Shown here one piece after another: positions 33,628-45,600 of a stretch of DNA of 64,000 nucleotides. The position numbers were made by a program, and so were the translations under genes. Source of the DNA: Beroe forskalii (Eukaryota; Ctenophora; Nuda; Beroida; Beroidae); assembly GCA_011033025.1 (NCBI GenBank), contig WFMF01000438.1, positions 89,258-153,257 on the forward strand. The letters run 5' to 3'. The notes under the pieces were generated by a model. The model was not told the origin of the DNA. It made no database searches and was given only the letters and a program-made list of their open reading frames with translations. Positions within the stretch are counted from its first letter, which is position 1, and the number at the start of each line of letters is the position of its first letter.

Positions 33628-36600
33628 GTAATAGTAATGGATTATAACTTAGTATAAATGAATCAATCACAAATTGTTCATTAATCATTTAATTAATCTG
33701 ATGTTACTCATGTTTGAGTTCAAGTTCAGAGTTGGAGAAAAGTTCTTGTAGATCATTATAACTTACAACACAACACATATTAAATTGACTAACTGAGGAT
33801 GTGTTGAGGCTGCTCCTCGGAGATCCTGAAGATGATTCATAGCTTTTCATAAAGTCAATCTTAAAGTTATGAATCGAAACTGTCAGTTGATATTGTGGAG
33901 TAGTTATTTGGCTTGAATCATTATTGTTACTTTCAATGAAAGACAGCAGTTTTATTAGATATATATCATGTAAGCTGTTATTCTTTGTATTTTTGAAGGT
34001 ATACAAAGTTCACATAATTAGATAATTATATTACTTTTGTTCCAGGTCTTCAAGTAGCATATTACCTACAAAAAACAGGGCTCGATTATGTTATCATTGA
34101 AAGAAACACAGTGCCAGGTGAGTTATCATATAACCCAGGTGCAAAAAGTACCTTGGATTCAATGCAACAAACATTAAAAAAGCACCCAAGCTAGGGTTTC
34201 CATTATCTACTTGAAATCTTTTATCTAGATAAATAGATAATTTTTTCGCAATTATCTAGATTATCTAGATAATCTAGATAATTTTTGAATCCGAAATTTG
34301 CACATATTTGACACAATTTTCAACGTAAGAAATACACAACTGTTGTAGTGGAGTATCATCCAACAACTAGCTGTCGGTATTCATATTGTTGCTTACAGAA
34401 TTCATATTGTTGGTTATTAAAATGTATGATATTAATGGCCACCTTATGTTCATATTTTGATATCAAATGAAGTTCAGGAAATTCATTGTTTCTGATTGAT
34501 TGAGTTCAAATCAGAAATCACCCATAACAGAGTAACAACAACCTCATCTACCAATTATTTGCTATAAACACTTGCATTATTCATCGGAAAGGAGTCAATT
34601 AATGATGAATTAAGGTTGATTTCATGATGATGCCCTCGGAGAGTCGGAGTTGCTGGAATGAGAATAAGAGAATAAGAAAGAAGGAATAAAATTTCCTCAT
34701 TGAATCACCATAACATACCAAAGTTAACGTTTGCTCGAGCTGGATGCTTTGCTAGTTTAATGTTGGATATTTTGAGGGTAAGTTTTAAACACTCAATCAC
34801 TTTGCAATAGCTGGAGACTACTTTCGTACAGATTTTCATCCTATATTTTGAAAAGGGCGCCAATATCTTGTGACAGAATATAGTGGAGCAGAATATCGAG
34901 AGTTATTACTTTATTATCATTAAGAGTAAAGGAGTAAGTATTCAACTTTTACTCTTTTAGTTCGTTAGAGTGACAAAATATGACGATTTGTATGGTGTAA
35001 TAAGATCCTTTGAACATTGCCTTCTAGTTCTCAAGTTTTGTCGTTATTCATTTCAATATGACAAAGGTCAAATTATAAATTTAACAGAATAACAGATTGT
35101 ACTTGAAGTCGAACAATCTGTCCATGAACCTGGGAGCCCTGAATATGAAGCAATGTTCATAGAAGTATGAAGTGAGTAGTCCAAGTCCATCTATGCATAG
35201 CCATTTAAGGTTTCTTATTACCTTAGATCTCCAAAACGGATATGAAAATGAACAGAACAGAAATTTGGAATATTTTAAGTCCAATAATCATTAAAAAAGT
35301 TCTAGAAAATGGTGAATTTGGCTGAAATTTCTCGACAAAAGGGATATGAAGTTTATCTAGATATCTAGTAAAAATTATCTAGATAAATAGACAAAGATTT
35401 TTTGCAAATTATCTAGATAATCTTATCTAGATAATATCTAGATGGAAACCCTAACTCAAGCTTGGTGTAATACACAGCCCCATAATGAGGAATACTGATA
35501 AGATGAGGATTAATTGATTGTTGTATAGAGAAAGAAATCTTCAAATTTAAATCTGCTTTCTACAAACAGTTTATCTATGCTTAAGGTACATTATCCTTCC
35601 TGATATCAATCCTAGGTTCATTTTTTGAAGTCTACCCACGTCGGCGAACACTGATCTCCATCAACAAGCGATACACTGGAGAAACAAACACAGAGTTCAA
35701 CATGAGGCATGATTGGAACAGCCTACTTAGCGATGACCCTGAGATGGTTTTCACTCGATACAGCAAGGAAATGTTTCCGCCAGCTGATTCTCTTGTAAGT
35801 AATAGATTTAAGATATTTTACCTGTTTGATTGTAAACATTTCATGTGTCAAGGGCTATTCAATTGTTGAAAGTGAACCAATCATGTCTTATCTGTGCTTT
35901 CTGGCTTAGATCTTTCATATTTGTTGGATGTTGGTGTTACAAGAACTAAGAAGTTTACCTTTTTTTCAGTCAATTTAAGCATTGGCTATCTAACAATATT
36001 GCACTGCTAGATGATAATTAAAGCTTTACCATAATTCTTTTTCAGTTGGATTATTTTCGTGATTATGCAGATAAGTTCAAGCTAAACATTCACTATGGCA
36101 CAAATGTGGAAAATGTGATACAGGAATCAGCAGAACACAGTTTTATTCTCACAACAAAAGATTCTGGGATCTATTCTTGTAATTATGTGGTGGCTAGGTG
36201 AGGTTCATTACATTCTTGCTGGTTAAAAGTGACTGAATGCTTGAAGTCTTGTTATGGTGAATCTGGGGTGTTGTTGGTCCATATTTTTGATGTATTGTCT
36301 ATATCAATCCAGAATAAACTGATTAAAATTGCAGAAAAGGGCATTTAAGTGAAAGTACCTGCCTATTTCATACCTTTATCAATTTCAGTACAGGGATATC
36401 GGTTCTAAATCAGTTCAGTAAGAATAACTTAAGAGGGAAGGAACTTATTGAGGTAAATGCTGTAGCTTCTGTGCGTTTAATAGCTGGGCTGTTATAAACG
36501 CTTGTCTGCTTTACATATTCTTTCAATGTTTAAGTTCAAATGGCAAGCTGCTCAAACCAGATTAAATATGTAGGTACCTACTTACCTAAAAGCTTAAACA

Positions 36601-39600
36601 GAATGACTGAACTACCTATAACAGAGTATTTAGGGAATCTAAGTAGGGGATTTGTCATTCTTATATCTAACTGAATTATACAGAAATAACCACACTTTGT
36701 AAATACATAAATATCTTTAGCGGTAATCTATCATTACAAACATTCAACGGTACTATCAGTTGAGTAGTTACTTTTGTAGAGCATCAAAAAGCTGTGCACA
36801 AAGCTTACTTTCCGTTCAAATTATCGTATCATTTGACCTTGTAATGAGTTGGAATTACTCCCAGCTCTTTGTTCGTAACTCTGCTGGTAGCTGCATTTTG
36901 TGTACATGACTTGGTATCATGGCCCACGTGTGAAAATGGGGAGCCTAATGATTTACATAGAACAGTAACTTGAAATTCAGCGAATTTCTCCCAGCTTTAG
37001 ATCATGTGTCTCACACCGCGAGGATAGTTGTTTGAAGCAATTTGTTGCAAAGCATTGGCAGGCTTGAGGCTGCTTGACTCAACAATATGCAGCATTTCTC
37101 ATCACGATGTGTATTCTCCAGGTCAAGTATAGGTCTAACATAACCATCTGATGTAGGAGTGTTGAGTATTGAGTAATTACTGATACAGGAGGGCGGGGAG
37201 GGGAGAATGGGGAGTTGCTGCTGAGACAGGAGGGCGGGGAGGGGTGAATGGGGAGTTGTTGCTGAGACAGGAGGGCGGGGAGGGTGAATGGGGAGTTGTA
37301 ACCCTGCCGGTTGTATGAATGATGGATTATGTCATCCGATAGCCAATTTAAATCCCACTACCTAGAAAGTGACTTACTTTAATGCGCTATGACAGAACGT
37401 CTGCCTTATATCCGCACTTTAAACATGACGTATTTCCCAAGACGTATTGAGTGTTTTACCACAGAACAACAAACATCTGTCTTTAAGGCATTCAAATGAT
37501 ATACACCTTCTGTAAACTCAAAATCATTCCGTAAGTTTATACGCATCTTATGATTTAAGTATCTGATTTTGTATTTCGGTCATAGCATCTTAGCATGAAT
37601 ATTGGATTCCGGAAGTAAGTCGTAACATGAATTTAGAAACATGTAGTTCATTGATCCACAGACCGATATAATATCAGTGGGAGATATTAGATAAGTTACA
37701 GAAGCTAATTAACTTGCAGCTATACCAAAATTTAAAGGGTTAAATGTGCACTACAGCTATTGTATATCTTTCACCCACAAAACGCATGATTTAGGGCACA
37801 ACAAGTCCCACCAATTAGCTAATTGAAGAATATGATTGCAGATAGAAACCTTACTCCCTGTTGATTGTTTGACTCCAAAACTACCGTTACTCAGTGATTC
37901 ATAATGGAGAAGATCCCATACAAACTTTTGTGAATCTAAAAGTCTCAGGATCATACATTCAATGATCAATAGCTGTTGGTGACACACTGTAAACAAGATA
38001 TAGGGACAGCACCGATCTCTAGTTCCATCGGACCAGTGATTGATAATCTTGTGTAGATACAGCATCGATCTCTAGTTCCATCGGACCAGTGATTGATAAT
38101 CTTGTGTAGATCACAGAACCTGTGATTGATAATAACTCATGATAGCATGATATGTGGTATTGAGTTCCCATCGTGATACAGCTACCTACCTCCTCCAGTC
38201 CTCCTCTTGTCTGCTGTACAATGTAATTAGACATGATGGCTAATTCTAGCTGGTACAATACTTATTATCGGTCGTATCATGGCCCTCAGCTGCAAAAATC
38301 ATAGGAAAATGCCTTCCCAATTCACACTCCGGTTGTGCATTGGACCAGTGTTTCATTTACTATAAGCTCAATATTTTATTATAGTTGTTCATTCTTTTAC
38401 CTTTGTACCACCAAAAACGATATCAATTAAATAGCCATCAACAATAACTTCACTGCAGTACCCTTTTCTAACTGACAATCTTTTCAGGGTTATGACACAG
38501 TAACGCATGATCCTGAGCAGTTTGAGGGGCAGAAGGTTCTCATCCTTGGTAAAGGTTGGTAGAAATATGGAATAAAATTGATCATATTTATTTTGGGTTT
38601 CCCGAAAAAACTCAAGTGTCCCCAAAATTTAATTCTATATTGATACTATCGCCCTTACATTCTTGTGAACTAAGTCAGCTCAAAATTTCTTCTTTTCGCT
38701 TACCACCATCCATCCTAATGATTTTGTCAGTAAATAAAACCATTTTCACATTGTGCCAGTGATGCTGTGCCAAAAGAGAATAGATTAATCACTTTTCTCA
38801 GTATTCATTAAACTATGCGACTCCTATTTAACATTTAACGATTCGTGGAGTCATTTAATCCTAAGCTTCGTAACCCAATCCACTTCCATCAGGTAACTCT
38901 GCGTTTGAAACAGCGGATCTGATTTACGGACATACAAGCTTCGTACACCTCTTTTCAAGGTAAAAATAACATGATTCTATGATCGTCTCAGCAAAATGTG
39001 CAGCTGTTCCCAATCCTCAAGATTGAGATTTCTGCAATTTGGAGTTGTGCAATCTTAAAATGAGAGTGCATCAATATGAGAATCTGACACATGAATGGTA
39101 CTCGAATCGGTAAATCCAATCTAAAGTTATAACTATTTGAAGGATTGCAATTTAACAGCGAATATTTTTGAAAAATGGTGCTCCTCTGAGAGGATCGTTT
39201 TGATTGAATCACAAAGTATGACAAACTCTTACTATGGTCAACAGCGTGAATACCCAAAGGTTCAAATACCTCGTTAACATTGACACCACTTCTTACAGGA
39301 ACAGAGTGAAACTTTGCTATCATTGACACAACTCCTCACTTTGCTAACATTGACACCACTTCTCACTTTGCTAACAGTGACACCACTTCTCACTTTGCTA
39401 ACATTGACACCACTTCTCACTTTACTAACATTGACACCACTCCTAACTTGGCTGAGTTTGACACCACTTCTCACAGAGACCGAGTGAAACTGTCCTGGAA
39501 CACGCATTACGTTGGAGATGTGAGGGGAGTCAATAACCAACTCCTTGACACCTACCAGCTCAAATCCCTTGACGCTTTGATAGGTCAGTGTTGCTAACAT

Positions 39601-42600
39601 TGACACCACCTACTTGTCTCAAATCCCTTGACGCTTTGATAGGTCAGTGTTTAGCTCCTTCTCACCTACCAACTCAAACCACTTCTTGACTGCTTTGATA
39701 GACACCACTCCAGTGTTTAGCTATCATTGACACCCACCAGCTCAAATCCTTGACGCTTTGATAGGTCAGTGTTTGCTAACGTTGACACCACCAGCTCGTC
39801 CCTTGACGCTTTGATAGGTCAGTGTTTTTCTTCCAGAGACACGAGTGAAACTGTCCTTGACGCTTTGATAGGTCAGTGTTTAGCTCCTTGACACCTACCA
39901 GCTCAAATCCCTTGACGCTTTGATAGGTCAGTGTTTCCTTTCTATAAATCTAGTTCATAAGTTCAGTGGATTGGGCGATGTCATTCTAAACTTGTTATTT
40001 TACTTTTACTCGACTGCTGACTTACACTCAAAACCTGATGCATTGTATTTTGTGTTATTACCAAGACTTGACACCAAGTCGTTTGAACAACACCTAAAAC
40101 TACCACGTTACTTCTTACTTTCAATTAGTGATTGCTGTAAAACGAGTTGATCGTTGTTAAAAGCTCTATGGGCTGCCTGCCAGTATAGACCGCGTGCAAG
40201 TAACTGCTTAAACTACCAGTTCGATTTCATCGATTCAACATTTTAAATCGTTAAAATGACATCGTTCTCCTCCGTATACAATACCCCGCGCACGAAAAAT
40301 AGGCGGTTTTTTCAATTAATGGTGCATGAGACGGCCACATACCAGCCAATCTCATCACGGATTCAATTAATGAGCCCCATGAAGTGTGATGAAACTATAC
40401 CACGAGCGCAAAAAAGGCGGTATTTTAAACAATCTGGCAGTGCGCACAATGTTAATGACATCATTGCGGCCGCCTATTTATTCTGAGCGCACATTACAGC
40501 TCCTCAAATACTGTTTAGTTTTATCATTTGATGCACTGCATCACATATAGTATGCATCTATCTGGTACTTATAAACCACTTACAAACTTTAAACCGGGAG
40601 GTTTCCTAAACACAAAGCGATCTATAAGCATACACATCCGATAGGATGCAGCTGGCAAGTTGCCAAATGCTAATGACGTCATTATCATGGCTTATAGTGG
40701 TGCTTCATTGCCGTTAAACATTCTGTCATCCGTACATGACCCGTAATATGCCTACTATTCGTTAAACGAGAGGAGACGCGGTCACTGAACTGTAATCGTT
40801 GTCATAATGGCAAGGTAAATAGTCGTGGTATTATTTAATACTTTAAGTATTTATACGGATTTATAAGCAAGCTGATGGTTATATAAATACTGGAAGCTGC
40901 CATGAAGTTGCTTTATATTTTATAGAAGTTGCTCCATATCATAGAGAGTGAGAGGGTTTTACCTATTGTGTGATAGCTGCTTGATTTGATAATGGGCTAA
41001 TTGGTCTCTCGTAAGTGTTTTTGGGTGGAACTGCCGAAATTCTGTAGATCAAGATTCAAGTTGGAAGGATACCAGCAACAAGAATCAGGTAAGCAAGTAT
41101 CTGATAGTTCTATACTATAAACTTATAAAGGAGGGGCACCCCCGCGGCCGCACAGGTGGACTCGAAAGAGACCACCTGCAAGCTTAGTAAAACATCCAAA
41201 TGGGTTCCAGTCGAACACTCCGAGGGAAACTGTTCAGTTAAGTTCCGCTCACCCTTCGTCCCTCCAGGGTGGGTGAGGCTCATTGCACCAAAAAAGTAGA
41301 TAATCTGCAAATCTATGTTGTAAAGAAAAATTGAAGTGAGTTGCCGAATTTTCTACTTGATTAGCTGGTTTTTCAAAGTCACTTGATGATCAGCTTATTA
41401 ATTCGAAAATTCTCTATTCTCTTAGAAGTCCATATATCGAATTGTCACAAACACTTGAGAAGTTGAGTGCAAAAAATGATTGATATCAGCCTCATTCTAA
41501 GAATTCTGTATTCTCTAAGAATTCCACCTAACCTTTTATCGATTCATTTAAACAGCTTTACCAATATAACAATATCATCATAAGTAGCAAGTAAATAGTA
41601 AACACTTGCATCATAAAATCAATTTTAGCAAAATGAGCATGTCATACTATGTAAATACCTACAATAAATCTGTTTCCCTCAAATTCTCAGTTGTTATATT
41701 AGGATTTAGCAACCTGTCACAAAAGAGACGAATTGAAGTGATGGGTGAGGGGAGAGGGGTGAGGGTGAGGGGTGAGGGTAAGGGGTTGGTGAGGGGTTAG
41801 GGGGTGAGGGGTTAGGTGAGGGGTTGGGGTGAGGGGTGAGGGGTTGGGTGAGGGGCTGGGGTGAGTAACCCTATCTAACACTCCCTGCTCTCTCAGAAGC
41901 AGACCTAGATTCGGGGGAGTGGAGTGTAGAGCAGGCTAATGGGTTACGGTGAGGGGTCAGGGTTTAGGGGTGTGAGGGGTTGGGGTGAGGGGTTGGGGTG
42001 AGGGGTTAGGGGTGAGGGCTTGGTGAGGGGTGAGGGGTGAGGGGTTGGGTGAGGGGCTGGGGTGAGTAACCCTATCTAACACTCCCTGCTCTCTCAGAAG
42101 CAGATCTAGATTCGGGGGAGTGGAGTGTTGAGCAGGCTAATGGGAAGCTGTACCTCCACCTGAAGGATCAACCTGAGGATGATAATTCCTGGGGACCATA
42201 CGATAGGATCATCAACTGTCTCGGATTCAACGTGAGGCATATGTTGGGTTTTCGTTTCGTTTTCTCTCTTTCTTTTTCTGATTTCTATTAAATGTGAAAT
42301 AAGTATCCCATGTTTCGTTTTTCCCGTTTTTTGTCACAATGGAACATATTCGACCATCGTGGAAGTCGTGAAGCTTAAATACTATTTAAGCTTAATGGTA
42401 TTAATGGTGTTGTATTTCCTTATTTTAGTTTGGTACTGGAAGCTCTGATAAATTAATGGGTCTCGTCTATTCCCTTACGGTTTCACTGAGAATTCAGTGT
42501 TTAAAATATACCATCTTAATGGTGATTTTAAACTGATAAAGAAGCGAGCATCTAAATGAGTAGTGTTACCCTGGTAACCAGTTCAATAGAAAACCAGCAG

Positions 42601-45600
42601 AGCTTTGATTAGGAAATCCTCAAAACACCGATGATATATATTTCTACGTTCCCCGCAACGTCATCAAATTCATATCATTCTAAAGCATGGTGATTTCTTT
42701 ACTCTCACCTGGGAGTTCAATTCTTGGATTCCTCTGAATTACTTGGAGCTATGAACTTTCAATAACTCACGGATTCTCCCCTCTCAGTTTGACCCCGTTC
42801 CGTTTGTGAACCTAACAAAGTCGGCCCCTGAAGAAGAGGAAGTGAATGAGGAAGAGGAAAGGAGGAGAAGGAAATACCCTGGGATGGGATGGGACTTCCA
42901 GTCAACTGACACTCCCAACCTTTACTATGGTATTTACTATTTTACAGCTCATTCTATACCCACATTCTGAATCGATGCCATCGATATACCATTCCAAACC
43001 ATCAACATGATCGATGACCAAACTCTTTTTTAATCTCTGAGTCACTGTTTGTCTCAGCTGGGACGATTACTCACGGGATAGACAAGCGACTGTCATCGGG
43101 GGGATTTATACACGGATTCAGATACACCGCCCGATCATTGGCATGGTTACTTGCTGCCCGTAACCATGGTATCAGGTACGATGTCATGGTAACTTTGCAA
43201 AGGAGCAAAGCACCTTCACAAGTTCATTTCTTAATGAACTTGTAAATTTAGTTATGATATTGGGTTTGATTTTATTCTTACTCCTACAATATTAACATAT
43301 TATCCATGTTCAGGTGGCCCAGCTTTACCATTCCTCTGCACGGAGTTGCTACTAGCATCATGAAGAGGATGAATGAGATGAGCGGACCTTACCAGGTTCG
43401 TTAAAACCTTGTAGTGATTAGAACCAAATGTTACTGATAAACGTGAATGTAGAAATGATGAACCCAAGATTGAGATTCTTTTCAATTCTTCCTCGCTATT
43501 CATCCTCTCCCACTAACTGTCTGCATTCTCACATCTTTCCATCCCCTTGTTCCCACTCAGATGTTCTAAATGTTCCTAATCCCATTTCCCACTGACATGC
43601 TCCCTATTCCCTATTCCCACTAACATGTTCCCTAATTCCCACTCAGATGTCCCCTATTCCCTAATTCCCACTCAGATGATCTAAATGTTCCCTATTCCCA
43701 TTTCCCACTCAGATGTTCTAAATGCTCCCTATTCCCATTTCCTTATCCCTTATTCCCTAATTCCCACTCAGATGTTCTACGTGTTGGTGGATGTGTACAT
43801 TAGGTGGGATAATGACAACGTTGAAGTGCTGTACAACGTTCCTCATGGCATGCTCCACCGTATTCATGGTCAGTCACTCCTCCTTCTATCTTACAGATTC
43901 ATAGATAACAGGGATGTTTTACTTTTATGCTTAGATGGCTTCCGCATGGATCAAACTGTAATTTGTATTCGAACCTTGAGCAAATATCATGAACTTTTAG
44001 CAAATATGATGGACCCAAAATTAATATTTGGCGCTCTGAATCTTCATCGATGCTACAGATTCCAGTTTTCAGCGCTAAAATGATTATAATGAACACTCAA
44101 ACCCTCCCCTTAGAGCTGCTAGGAGAATCTTACAAGGAGGGAGAAGAAGATACAAAACACTGGGATATGATAGTAGTGAGGCTGGAGTATGGGGCACATT
44201 ACTCCAAAGTGGGGGGCGACCCCTTCACCAGGGACAGAGTAGAGGTTTGTATAGCTAAGGAAGGGATATTTCAGTGACTATGATGACAGGGGTTTCGGAG
44301 TTTTGTTTGGCGAAATATAGGGATTTAAGATTATTTCTAGTTCTCAAAAAATGCCCACGTCTCTTGAAAGGTTGTAAGGTTCTTGTATGTAACAGCAGAT
44401 GCCACACTTTGAGAGAGTACGTAAACAGTTATTTCCCATTTCCTTATACTGCACAGTATCTCAATCTCTAAAGTTTGAGTACTGAGCAACTGAACATCAT
44501 GACAGTTTAAATTTCAATATATCATTCCATAGAACATAGAATACGGATATTATGCGGACACGCCCACTGTCCCACTATCAAAGCTTATAGCAGGAGAGCA
44601 TTAACTCAACCATATTTCTAAGATATAGATTCCAGACACTAGATTGCAATGGACTTGCAGACCTAGAATTTCGGTATTTAATTTATAACCCTACTCACTC
44701 TCATCTAACTTTGACTTCTTAACTCTTCATACCTTCTTAACTCCTCTTAAAACGCTGAATTGAATAGTTGTACAGTTGACAGGGCATAAAACTCACAAAG
44801 ACCTTGTCCAGGCTCCTCTAAGAATTAGAAGTAGAACTATTTGGTTTAGTGGCACTCATATCATGCAGGACTTGCTGTATAGTTGGTGATGGGGGATGAG
44901 GCAATTATTATAGCTGGAAATGGTGAATTGCTTTCGTTCAGCAACTATCATTCGAACTAGGACTTCGCTCTGAGATCAGCTATGCACTTTAGATGTGAAA
45001 ACTACGTAACTTGTCGCTGTAAAGAGTTATCTCGAAAATTTGGAACATTTCAACTAATGCCCCATTTCCACTTCAGAATATGTTGGATAGTCTCGCCTTA
45101 AAATATCTCAATATATTTACCATGTAAAGATCTTCCATTTCATCAAAGGTCCACTCTCCAGACATTTCACTTTAAACTGGCATCCTAGACGCGCCATTCA
45201 AATTGTGAATAATATGCCCAATGCTGCTGTAGGGAACGTTCAACGTAAATGGGATTGGCTACTCAACAGTTCTTCATCAATTCGACAGATTTAGTGTAGT
45301 CTGGGTTTGCACTATCTAACCATCTACCTTATCACCAAGTTTGTGGAAATTCCAAATTTAGAAATTGTAGAAGCATAATTTAAACGCTGAGCTACTTATT
45401 ATGGCATTATGCTGGAGCATTGAATGTTCAACAATTTGTACAACGAATTAGAACACACCAACAAAATAGTTCATTTTTTACACCGGGAGATTGGCTGTTC
45501 GACATCATAAGAACAATAAAAATTCATTTGATCTTCTTTGTCTACGGGGGATTGGCTGTTTGGCAGTTTTCCGTATCATTACCGAATAGCTGGTTTGTAT

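Noticed and set aside
38549-38554. Shorter exon 6 ending at 38548
   Set aside because: It would delete two residues from the GKGNSA dinucleotide motif; the donor six bases later restores the family pattern.
44532-44605. Possible extra FOXRED2 exon ([20 protein letters not shown] then a stop) after a TTCCATAG acceptor
   Set aside because: It is in phase with exon 14, but has no donor and ends in a stop, while joining exon 14 directly to 46433 keeps the frame and the family alignment.
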